Shown here in pieces: positions 1-7,391 of a stretch of DNA of 29,980 nt. Each line of letters opens with the position of its first letter. Positions within the stretch are counted from its first letter, which is position 1. Position numbers and translations under genes: made by a program. The notes under the pieces were generated by a model. That model searched no databases. It had not been told where the DNA came from and saw only the letters and a list, made by a program, of their open reading frames with translations. The stretch comes from CAZABG01 sp964483465 (GTDB lineage: Bacteria > Chlamydiota > Chlamydiia > Chlamydiales > Parachlamydiaceae): positions 1-29,980 of the forward strand of contig CAZABG010000024.1 of the NCBI GenBank assembly GCA_964483465.1, given 5' to 3'.

Positions 1-62
1 CTCAGCGGTAGAGCATCACGTTGCCAACGTGAGGGTCGTGAGTTCGAACCTCATCACCCGCT
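1..62 (+). tRNA. tRNA-Gly(GCC), 5' end cut by the window edge
   Basis: Seen from the D-arm onward. The anticodon loop ttgccaa carries GCC at 23-25, closed by stem tcacg/cgtga. The T-arm is gtgag-ttcgaac-ctcat, and the acceptor 3' strand cacccgc is followed by T at 62. CCA is not encoded. The missing acceptor 5' strand should be gcgggtg, which is exactly what the second copy at 210 has. About ten bases lie outside the window. It looks intact and functional as far as visible. Confidence 0.93.
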
Positions 63-91
63 TTTGAATTGTATTCGATAATTTGAGTACA

Positions 92-205
92 GACGACCTA
101 CGCGAAAAGCTTTAGAAGCTTAATAAGCGACGAAGGGTCCTGTTGTTTGCGAAGCACAGGCCCAAGGAGTGCATTAAGCTAGATGAAGTTTTGCAGCGGG
201 TCGTC
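92..205. repeat. Imperfect palindromic element between the two tRNA-Gly copies
   Basis: Nested inverted repeats share one centre. The pairs are gacgacc (92-98) with ggtcgtc (199-205), agctta (117-122) with taagct (175-180), and cctgt (139-143) with acagg (156-160), extended by ggg/ccc. The whole segment could fold into one long imperfect hairpin. The loop-side motif (cctgt-tgt...gcga-agcaca-gg) resembles the palindrome at 29931-29969, which suggests a dispersed family. No ORF is credible here. Whether it is mobile cannot be told from this window. Confidence 0.5.
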
Positions 206-209
206 CTAT

Positions 210-283
210 GCGGGTGTGGCTCAGTGGTAGCACATCAGAGTTGCCAACGTGAGGGTCGTAAAGTTCGAACCTCATCACCCGCT
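210..283 (+). pseudogene. Degenerate tRNA-Gly(GCC) copy
   Basis: The acceptor gcgggtg (210-216) pairs with cacccgc, the loop ttgccaa with GCC is kept, and the 3' half closely matches the tRNA at 1-62. The D-stem partner gagc has become gcac. The anticodon 5' strand reads tcagag instead of tcacg, so it no longer pairs cleanly with cgtga. The T-stem 5' strand gtgag has become gtaaag. Three of four arms are damaged, so this is called a tRNA pseudogene. A functional but aberrant tRNA is the less likely alternative. Confidence 0.75.
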
Positions 284-308
284 AAATTTTACTTGCGATA
301 TCGGGAAC

Positions 309-430
309 GGGCACGCACACGGGCACGGGCGCGAGCAAATTTTAAGCTCGCTTACACGGGCACGCACACGGGCACGGGCACGAGCAAATTGTTAAGCTCG
401 CTTACAGTGGGCACGCACACGGGTGCAAGC
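309..430. repeat. About 50-bp tandem repeat (2.4 copies) with internal hairpins
   Basis: Units begin at 309, 358 and 409, giving periods of 49 and 51 bp. Each starts with gggcacgcacacggg. Units 1 and 2 contain a hairpin, gcgagc (331-336) with gctcgc (346-351) and cgagc (381-385) with gctcg (396-400). The third copy is truncated. The block is GC-rich compared with the genes nearby and ends about 35 bp before the tig start. Frames open through it give only low-complexity R/A/T/G peptides, so it is treated as non-coding. Its role is unknown. Confidence 0.8.
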
Positions 431-465
431 AAGGTACATAACTATTCATTTAATGGAGCCTTTGT

Positions 466-1743
466 ATGTCTTCCTCTTTCAACGCAAAATCATATAGCGG
501 TACAGTCGAGCACTTACCTAATTGCGTCGCACGTTTTAAAGTTTTAATTGATAAAGATGAGGTTGCTGCCGTTAAAAATCGCGCATCAAAGGCAATCAAT
601 AAAGAAGTTAGCGTTCCCGGCTTCCGTAAAGGCAAAGCCCCTGACAACCTTATTATGCAGCAATATGGAAAACATGTTGATAGCGAATTTAAAGAACTTG
701 CTGTGAGAGCGGCTTGCAAAGAAGCCATGGACGCGACAAAAGTCTATCCATTAAAGCAAGATATCGGCATCGAACTTGAAAAGTTTCAGCCTATGGAAGA
801 TGGAAAAGTTGAAGTCACTTTTAGATATGAAACGTATCCTGTCGTTCCGGATGTTAAAGTAGAAGATATCAAAATTCAGCCTGTCGAAGCCAAGCAAGTC
901 ACTGAATCTGACATTGAACACACTATTCGCCAAATCCAACTTTATCACGGACACTTCCATGAAGTGCATGACCGCCCAATCCAAGAAGAGGATTTTGTCA
1001 TCGTTGATATCGATGTTATTGACGAGCCTCCATTCAAAGCTTACGAAAATAGCCGCTTTCAGATTACCGAAAAAGGAATGCCTGAGTGGGCGCGCAAACT
1101 CGTGCTCGGCAAAAAAATAGGCGATATCGTTGAAGGGATGTCAGAAAAAGATAAAGACTCTCCTCCCGATTTCGTTCCAAGAAAATGCCGTGTTACCATT
1201 CGCGATGTGCAAACCGCCCATCTTCCTGAATTAAATGACGATCTCGCCCGTAAAGCCGGTGCACAAAACGTGGAAGATTTGAAAAAGAATATTGAAGCGC
1301 AGCAGACAAAGCAGCATAACGACGAAAAACAAATGGCTCTGCGCAACCAGGTAAAAGATTATCTCAAAGCAAATTATAACTTTGATCTTCCCGCAACCGA
1401 CTTGAAGGGAGTTGAAGAGGATTGCAAACGCCTTATTAATAGAGACAAAGATCAATTCAAATCACCTGAAGATATTAAAGCTTATCATGAAAAGCTCTTT
1501 GAAAATGGCAAAGAAGTTTTAAAACTCGCCTATTTGATTCCTCATATTGGAGCTCAACTCGGCCTTAAAATGCCGAACGAGCAGGACATTAATAACAGAA
1601 TGATCCAGATCATCACCCAATATTATTTTGAAACAGGCGAAAAGATTCCTGAGCAAAGCTTTGAAAGAATCCGCTCTAATATTCAAAGAGAGCTGGTCCA
1701 TGAAAGAGTACTAGACGAGCTGATTCGCAAGAATTTAGCATAA
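466..1743 (+). CDS. tig: Trigger factor (ribosome-associated chaperone / PPIase)
   Basis: Trigger factor docks at the ribosomal exit tunnel and shields nascent chains. At 425 aa it has the usual family length. The ribosome-binding signature GFRKGKAP is at residues 52-59 of the N-terminal domain. A PPIase-like domain follows at roughly 160-245, then a long helical C-terminal chaperone domain. The ATG at 466 has GGAG 8 bases upstream and keeps the whole N-terminal domain. It lies before clpP-clpX, the same neighbourhood as CT707-CT706-CT705 in C. trachomatis, but a terminator separates it from clpP. The leader holds the tandem repeat at 309-430. Confidence 0.96.
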   Translation: MSSSFNAKSYSGTVEHLPNCVARFKVLIDKDEVAAVKNRASKAINKEVSVPGFRKGKAPDNLIMQQYGKHVDSEFKELAVRAACKEAMDATKVYPLKQDIGIELEKFQPMEDGKVEVTFRYETYPVVPDVKVEDIKIQPVEAKQVTESDIEHTIRQIQLYHGHFHEVHDRPIQEEDFVIVDIDVIDEPPFKAYENSRFQITEKGMPEWARKLVLGKKIGDIVEGMSEKDKDSPPDFVPRKCRVTIRDVQTAHLPELNDDLARKAGAQNVEDLKKNIEAQQTKQHNDEKQMALRNQVKDYLKANYNFDLPATDLKGVEEDCKRLINRDKDQFKSPEDIKAYHEKLFENGKEVLKLAYLIPHIGAQLGLKMPNEQDINNRMIQIITQYYFETGEKIPEQSFERIRSNIQRELVHERVLDELIRKNLA

Positions 1744-1756
1744 ATAACACTTATCC

Positions 1757-1795
1757 AAAGCCAAAGTCCTTGAAAAAACGGACTTTGGCTTTATC
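1757..1795 (+). terminator. Intrinsic terminator after tig
   Basis: A perfect 13-bp stem joins aaagccaaagtcc (1757-1769) to ggactttggcttt (1780-1792) across a 10-base A-rich loop. The 3' arm ends in a short T-rich stretch (tttat). It lies 14 bases after the tig stop and about 25 bases before the clpP start, so clpP probably has its own promoter. Confidence 0.85.
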
Positions 1796-1818
1796 ATTTA
1801 TCTGAGTTGAGGTAAATT

Positions 1819-2463
1819 ATGTTTAATGATCGAGGTTTGTTAGATATGGATAAAGTACTAGAAAAACGCCCCCAACTTTCGCTAACCCCTTACGTGATTG
1901 AAGATACCGGCCGCGGCGAAAGGTCGATGGATATCTATTCCCGTCTATTGAAAGACAGGATTATCTTTATCGGTACAGATATTACCGATCACGTAGCCAA
2001 TGTCGTCGTCGCCCAACTTTTATTTTTAAAGATGGAAGATCCTAAAAAGGAAGTGCACATTTATATCAATTCGGCCGGTGGATACATTTCGGCAGGACTT
2101 GCTATATATGATACGATGCAGTGGATGGGTTGTACTGTAAATACGTACTGCATTGGGCAAGCTTCCTCTATGGGAGCTCTACTTTTAATGGCTGGAACTA
2201 AAGGAAAACGCTTCGCTCTTCCCAACTCAAGAATCATGATCCACCAACCGTCCGGCGGAGTGGGAGGCACATCAAGCGACATCAAGCTACAAGCTAAAGA
2301 AATTTTATACTTAAAACAGCTCACTAACAAAATCATGGCCGAGCATACCGGACAAACTCAAGAAAAAATCGCGCTAGATTCGGAACGCGATTTCTTTATG
2401 AGTCCTGAAGAGGCAAAAGCCTATGGTTTAATTGATGAAGTGGTGACACCTAAAAAATTATGA
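1819..2463 (+). CDS. clpP: ATP-dependent Clp protease proteolytic subunit
   Basis: This serine peptidase assembles into heptameric rings that degrade proteins fed by ClpX. Its 214 aa match ClpP length. The catalytic triad is visible: Ser117 in GQASSMGA, His142 in MIHQPSGG and Asp191 in SERDFFM. The oxyanion-region motif INSAGG is at 83-88. The ATG at 1819 follows TGAGG at 1808-1812. The last four bases overlap the clpX start (ATGA), indicating translational coupling with its partner ATPase. Position before clpX corresponds to clpP2 (CT706) of C. trachomatis; Chlamydiae usually carry a second clpP elsewhere. Confidence 0.97.
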   Translation: MFNDRGLLDMDKVLEKRPQLSLTPYVIEDTGRGERSMDIYSRLLKDRIIFIGTDITDHVANVVVAQLLFLKMEDPKKEVHIYINSAGGYISAGLAIYDTMQWMGCTVNTYCIGQASSMGALLLMAGTKGKRFALPNSRIMIHQPSGGVGGTSSDIKLQAKEILYLKQLTNKIMAEHTGQTQEKIALDSERDFFMSPEEAKAYGLIDEVVTPKKL

Positions 2464-3692
2464 CATCTAAAAATCCGGAAGCGCAGCTTCCCTCCTGCTC
2501 ATTTTGCGGGAAAACGGAAGAAGCCGTTGAAAAACTTATTTCAGGACCCTCTGCTTTTATTTGCGATAAGTGCGTAAAGCTTTGCACAAATATATTAGAA
2601 AAAAAAACCACCTCTTCGGTTGATTTCAAATTACTAAAGCCAAAAGAAATTAAAGCCAAGCTCGACGAATACATCGTAGGACAAGAAGAGGCAAAAAGGA
2701 CAATCTCCGTTGCCGTTTATAATCACTATCAACGTATCCGCAATTTAAAAAGCGGAGCTGAAATAGAGTTTTCTAAGTCTAATGTCCTCTTATTCGGACC
2801 TACAGGTTCAGGTAAAACGCTTATCGCTAAAACGCTTGCGACCATTTTAGACGTGCCTTTTGCGATTGCCGACGCTACCACTCTTACGGAAGCCGGCTAC
2901 GTTGGGGAAGATGTGGAAAATATTATCGTCCGCCTTCTTCAATCGGCTGATTACGATCTAACCCGAACTGAAATGGGTATAATCTATATCGATGAAATCG
3001 ATAAGATTAACCGAACGACCGCAAACGTATCGATTACGCGCGACGTATCTGGCGAAGGCGTTCAGCAAGCTCTTTTGAAAATCGTAGAGGGAACTATCTC
3101 AAACGTTCCCCCTAAAGGTGGCAGAAAGCACCCAAATCAAGAGTACATAAAAGTTAATACCGAAAATATTCTCTTCATCGCGGGAGGCGCTTTTGTCAAT
3201 CTCGATAAAATCGTCGCTAAACGTCTTGGAAAAGGGCAGATCGGTTTTACCGCGCACGAAACTCAAACCGTCGATATCCATGAAAAAAGCAAACTCCTTT
3301 CAAAGGCAGAGCCGGAAGATTTCATCCAGTTCGGAATGATTCCAGAGTTTGTCGGCCGTTTTAACAGCATTGTTAACTGCAACGAACTTCAGGAAGATGA
3401 TCTGGTTCATATTTTAACGGAACCTAAAAACGCGATTGTAAAACAGTTTACCCGTATGTTTGAAATGGAAGGGGTTAAGCTTACGATTAAGCCGGAAGCT
3501 TTAAGAGCCATTGCTCAAAAAGCTATCAAAGCAGGAACAGGAGCAAGAGCTTTACGAATGATCCTGGAAAATGTCATGCGCGATTTGATGTATGAAATCC
3601 CTACCGATAACACGGTCAAAGAGGTGATTATCACGGAGAATACCATTAGAGAGAACGTACCTCCTGAGATCATAAGGTCAAAAATTGCCTGA
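2460..3692 (+). CDS. clpX: ClpX, AAA+ unfoldase of the ClpXP protease
   Basis: ClpX unfolds tagged substrates and threads them into ClpP. The N-terminal zinc-binding domain has Cys13, Cys16, Cys35 and Cys38. The AAA+ module has Walker A GPTGSGKT at 113-120, pore loop GYVG at 146-149 and Walker B with Asp178-Glu179. The ClpP-docking loop IGF is at 261-263. Sensor-type arginines occur in the C-terminal small domain (TGARALR). Length is 410 aa, normal for the family. Its start overlaps the clpP stop by four bases. Its end overlaps the TTG start of the next gene, so all three may be one transcript. Confidence 0.97.
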   Translation: MTSKNPEAQLPSCSFCGKTEEAVEKLISGPSAFICDKCVKLCTNILEKKTTSSVDFKLLKPKEIKAKLDEYIVGQEEAKRTISVAVYNHYQRIRNLKSGAEIEFSKSNVLLFGPTGSGKTLIAKTLATILDVPFAIADATTLTEAGYVGEDVENIIVRLLQSADYDLTRTEMGIIYIDEIDKINRTTANVSITRDVSGEGVQQALLKIVEGTISNVPPKGGRKHPNQEYIKVNTENILFIAGGAFVNLDKIVAKRLGKGQIGFTAHETQTVDIHEKSKLLSKAEPEDFIQFGMIPEFVGRFNSIVNCNELQEDDLVHILTEPKNAIVKQFTRMFEMEGVKLTIKPEALRAIAQKAIKAGTGARALRMILENVMRDLMYEIPTDNTVKEVIITENTIRENVPPEIIRSKIA

Positions 3693-4572
3693 AATAACGG
3701 CAATCGACCCCTCTAAACTTAAAGAGGAGAGGTATCGATCGATGCTTCTCCCCTCTTATAAAAAATATATCGATGAGGATTTTGAAGTAGGAAATCTTCT
3801 GCTTTATTCCTTAAATGATCCTGAGCCCGTATCTTTAATCGCAATCGATCACTTTCCTATTCTTATGAAGTCAATTTTGCAATCGATTTATACCGTGCCC
3901 GAAAAAAGACGCAGAGGTTTCGCAAGTCAGCTTTACCTACACCTTGAAGAGCGCTTAAGGCAAGATAATATTAATCTCGTAACCTGCAATTATCCGGAAG
4001 AGGATGTTAATCCTGAAGAAGCGAATCCCTTTTTTCAAAAGATTGGCTTCTCTAAAGCAAAACGCCTTGTGACGCGCTACTTTGTAGATATCCAAGAGTT
4101 TCGTCCTTCCTGGTTTAAAACTACCCCTGTCATTCCAGAAGGCTTTGAGATCACCCCCTTTTCGTTAACTCAAGAGGAAAAGAATGATCTTAAAATCATG
4201 GTTCGTCAAGGAACCGTATCTATTGAGGTAAACCCGCTGGAGGATCTTCCTTTTGAACCTATTAATTCCCTCGCACTTCGTCAAAAAGGGAAATTAGTTG
4301 GATGGATGGTCACGAAAAGATCAGATAAAAACTGCATTGTCTATACCTCATTTTATATTGATCGTGATCTTAGAGGAAAAGGCCTTGCCTCTACCTTGCT
4401 TTCAAGATCAATACAGCTTCAGCAAGAGACAAACATCCCCGTCGCCCTCTTCGAGATCAATAATGTAAGATCGCCTACCCCTTGGAAAAAATTTATCTTA
4501 AATCGTCTAGAACCTTTCTCTTACGATAAATTATATTTATACGATCGCTACAAAATACTTAATGTTATATAA
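3685..4572 (+). CDS. Tandem GNAT-family N-acetyltransferase
   Basis: Two GNAT-like halves are visible. The first has an acetyl-CoA-binding-type segment VPEKRRRGFASQLY at about residues 72-85, followed by a domain-closing stretch around NPFFQKIGF. The second has a clearer motif, DRDLRGKGLASTLL, at about 228-241. Such proteins transfer acetyl groups to small molecules or protein amines; the substrate here cannot be read. The start is TTG at 3685, overlapping the clpX stop by 8 bases, with TAAGG upstream. The next in-frame ATG would remove about 19 residues. It is probably co-transcribed with clpPX. The name is a domain-level call only. Confidence 0.75.
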   Translation: MPEITAIDPSKLKEERYRSMLLPSYKKYIDEDFEVGNLLLYSLNDPEPVSLIAIDHFPILMKSILQSIYTVPEKRRRGFASQLYLHLEERLRQDNINLVTCNYPEEDVNPEEANPFFQKIGFSKAKRLVTRYFVDIQEFRPSWFKTTPVIPEGFEITPFSLTQEEKNDLKIMVRQGTVSIEVNPLEDLPFEPINSLALRQKGKLVGWMVTKRSDKNCIVYTSFYIDRDLRGKGLASTLLSRSIQLQQETNIPVALFEINNVRSPTPWKKFILNRLEPFSYDKLYLYDRYKILNVI

Positions 4573-4653
4573 TTAATTTTGAGAGCATAGTAATCTTAAT
4601 AACCAAAATGGCGAAAATCTATTTTTCGTAGGCTAATTAAGATTAGCTCAAAA
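4568..4653 (+). promoter_or_regulatory. Possible promoter -10 and nested hairpin leader of the 858-aa gene
   Basis: TATAAT occurs at 4568-4573, but no good -35 lies at the proper distance. A nested fold follows: ttttgag (4577-4583) with ctcaaaa (4647-4653), taatcttaat (4591-4600) with attaagatta (4636-4645), and inner cgaaaa (4612-4617) with ttttcg (4623-4628). The fold ends just before the AAGGAG ribosome site at about 4662-4667. It lacks a U-tract, so it reads better as a leader structure than a classical terminator. Confidence 0.45.
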
Positions 4654-4673
4654 GATTCTAGAAGGAGCGAGAT

Positions 4674-7250
4674 ATGACGAACGGTTCTATCTCCTTCGAT
4701 CCGAACAGCCCCATCTACAATCCTGGATTATATGAAGGGACAGCGAAACTTAATTTAACGCAAAGTCAATTAGACTCAATCACACAAGCAACAAACGCGT
4801 CATCTCCCTTTGATGTTAGCCGTTCCTTGCTTGAATATCGTAAAACTGTCAGCACAACAAACCTTGAAGAAAATGATAGGCTGAAAGAAGACCGTTTATT
4901 TGAAAGTACTCAGTTTAAACCCGTTCGATGGGACGCAGCCCTTACCGCGGAATACTTTAGAGGGTTGATTCAGCAATTTTCAGACTACATGGACAAAAGA
5001 GAGCAATTGAATACCGATATTAAAGATGCGAAAACCACATTTGAAACCTCTCCAAATCCTCTATTTCCCACCCTTACTCAGATGCAAAACGCTGCAAACT
5101 CAGCTCAAAGCAAGTATGGCGCCGCCTTTAACCAAGCTATTATATTTAATAGCGCAACAGGCGCGGATGATGCCGCTCTGCAGCCTTTTAGAGATTCCTA
5201 TAACAATGCGGTCGATGATTATAATGATAAGGCCACCGACTATAATAATATTGTAAATGATTATAATGCCCTTGTCGCTCAATTCAACAGTAACAATTTC
5301 GACGTAAGGGCCGCTCAATTAAATAATTTATCTCATCAGCTCAAATTAAACGAACCCCCTTATAATGTCCCTGATATTACTACTGTAAGTGATTTACAGC
5401 CCTTACCGCTCCTTGATTTGATGCAAAAATCTCCTCCCCTTCAGCCAGGAACTTCGACGCCGGGTACCCCTTATTTCGGACAGACAAACCTTGCCGCAAC
5501 GCTTCCCGATTTTCCCGCTTCTCCTACAACTATTACATATACAGATGACCCTTATAATAGAGATCAGTTTAACAACACCGTAGTAGACCCCTTAAAAGCG
5601 TTAATCGATCAACTTATAGATGTTAACAAGCAAGTTGACGAATACATTCGCTATCAAAACTTTGTGCAGCTTGCGTTCGGACAATTAAACCTTGAAGCCG
5701 GAGTTGATCAAACCAAGCAAGTAAGCCAAGATGTATCGACAAGCGGGACCGGCAACTCGCTTGCAACTGCAACAGACAACAAAGCAAATCCTCAACTGCC
5801 TGCAAAAGTCTCTACCGAAAGTCTTGAAGAACTCTACAAACGTTTTGATACTTATCCATCCGCCGCAGAAAAAGCGCAAATTGCGGATCTTGCCGATAAG
5901 GTTTTATCCGTTATTGTTAATAGCCGTACTGTTGTAGATAGCGCTCAAAGCGCAGGTTCGGGATTAGTCGGGCCTACCCCGAACACCTCGCCTACCGTAA
6001 CCGTCGCAACCGCATTAACGGCTCTTGGAAACCTCGGAAATTATGATGCGCTTCTTGCAGGCAACAATCTTGACCTTACCAAAATCGTTGGAATGATCTC
6101 CGCTTCAAACGCGGGAAAAAGTCCAGATGAAATTGAAGCGCTTGCAAAAGGCGTGCTTGCTGCCATCAAACTTCAAGTCGCGCAAATCGTCATCGTTCAA
6201 TTAGAAAAGGCAATCGGCGCCTCAGGTTTGCTCGCGCAACTTCTTTCAAACCTTGGATCGATCGATAAAGACGCGATCCTTCAACTTACTCAAGGGCTTG
6301 TTAACTACAAAAATGCGTTTGATAGCCCGATAGCCGCTCAAGGTCTTATTAATCAAACTACCGACGCTCTAAAACAAGCTGGCCTAAGCGAAGATAAAGC
6401 CGCAAGAATAGCTAATGAAGCCTTTAATAACGCCGCTCAAAGACAGGCCATTCAAACGGAAGATCAAGCAAAACAAGCCTTTCTTAATTCAGTAAGATCG
6501 GCTCTTGAACAAAACGAAATCGATGCCGCAAATCAAGAAAAATATTTAACAAGGATTCAGGATTCTCTTGATAATGCTAATAACAGCACTTTAGCGTTGC
6601 AGGAGCAAACCAATCGCGACTTAGTCAGCTTTGAACTGAAAAGAGAGATTAAGAATACCGATCTTGAAAAAGAAGATCAGGCACGCCTGTCAGACAGAAT
6701 AGACAACATCAAAAAAGAAAATCTCTCTCGCGACGAGGAAAATGCAAGTTACTTAAACGCTCTTCAGCAAGCGGGAGTGGATAACGCAGAATCAATCTTA
6801 AATCAAGCAACGAACGCGGCAAACAACCCTCTCAGATCATTCACACAACAAAGCGTGCTCTCTACAGATCAATTAGCCCAAGCATTTAATGATCGAATCG
6901 TTGCGACGCTGAATCAACCCGGTTCAAGAATTGAAGAAAGCGAAGTCACAGCAGGCAAATTTACCGACGTATTAGTTGCCGGACCCAACTCAATCTTAAA
7001 TATCGTAGATCAAGGGGTTAAAGATTATAACAAAGCCGTAAAAGAAGATCAGGGCAATCAAGCCGTAGAACTCTTTAAAGACGGACTTACGTTAAACTGG
7101 GACAGCTTGAAGCTTTCCAATGAGGTTTATAATACGGCTAACTTCCTTGTATACAGCGACAAACTCTCAATGCAAGGCGTACACGGAACGACAATGAATC
7201 CAGGAAGCCCTGCCGGTACAGGATACTTGAACAATGATAAGTTTGTATAA
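4674..7250 (+). CDS. Large unrecognised Ala/Gln/Asn-rich helical protein (858 aa), T3SS-linked by position
   Basis: I do not recognise a family. The ATG at 4674 follows a strong AAGGAG site. The protein has no signal peptide and no clear membrane span. Residues about 100-240 are N/D/A-rich with repeated YNN/YND-type motifs, and 240-290 are proline-rich. A long helical region at roughly 390-720 is rich in A, Q, N, E and K with coiled-coil character. The C-terminus ends in a G/T/N-rich tail. The polar, leaderless composition and position before the translocator operon fit a secreted T3SS substrate or extracellular component. That role is inferred from context only. It is followed by a 141-base AT-rich gap. 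Confidence 0.7.
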   Translation: MTNGSISFDPNSPIYNPGLYEGTAKLNLTQSQLDSITQATNASSPFDVSRSLLEYRKTVSTTNLEENDRLKEDRLFESTQFKPVRWDAALTAEYFRGLIQQFSDYMDKREQLNTDIKDAKTTFETSPNPLFPTLTQMQNAANSAQSKYGAAFNQAIIFNSATGADDAALQPFRDSYNNAVDDYNDKATDYNNIVNDYNALVAQFNSNNFDVRAAQLNNLSHQLKLNEPPYNVPDITTVSDLQPLPLLDLMQKSPPLQPGTSTPGTPYFGQTNLAATLPDFPASPTTITYTDDPYNRDQFNNTVVDPLKALIDQLIDVNKQVDEYIRYQNFVQLAFGQLNLEAGVDQTKQVSQDVSTSGTGNSLATATDNKANPQLPAKVSTESLEELYKRFDTYPSAAEKAQIADLADKVLSVIVNSRTVVDSAQSAGSGLVGPTPNTSPTVTVATALTALGNLGNYDALLAGNNLDLTKIVGMISASNAGKSPDEIEALAKGVLAAIKLQVAQIVIVQLEKAIGASGLLAQLLSNLGSIDKDAILQLTQGLVNYKNAFDSPIAAQGLINQTTDALKQAGLSEDKAARIANEAFNNAAQRQAIQTEDQAKQAFLNSVRSALEQNEIDAANQEKYLTRIQDSLDNANNSTLALQEQTNRDLVSFELKREIKNTDLEKEDQARLSDRIDNIKKENLSRDEENASYLNALQQAGVDNAESILNQATNAANNPLRSFTQQSVLSTDQLAQAFNDRIVATLNQPGSRIEESEVTAGKFTDVLVAGPNSILNIVDQGVKDYNKAVKEDQGNQAVELFKDGLTLNWDSLKLSNEVYNTANFLVYSDKLSMQGVHGTTMNPGSPAGTGYLNNDKFV

Positions 7251-7391
7251 ATTTGTTGAATTTAGAGATTTATAGTAAAATTAAAATATTAGAGCACTTT
7301 AAAAATTAATAGTGATCTTTAAACAGCTAATTTAAAATGAAATTTTATTTAGCTCTTTAGAAGAGTCTTGTAATGTAGGAGATCTAAGGCT
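7251..7391. other. AT-rich intergenic gap with an imperfect hairpin
   Basis: This 141-base gap separates the 858-aa and 420-aa genes. It contains an imperfect hairpin, agctaa (7325-7330) with ttagct (7349-7354) plus inner aaaat/atttt. TTGAAT is at 7256-7261, but no -10 box lies at suitable spacing. It could hold a promoter for the downstream operon, but none stands out. Confidence 0.35.

Noticed and set aside
143..547. 134-codon + strand open frame across the tRNA copy and tandem repeat
   Set aside because: It translates repeats into R/A/T/G low-complexity sequence, runs over a tRNA-like sequence and overlaps the tig start in another frame.
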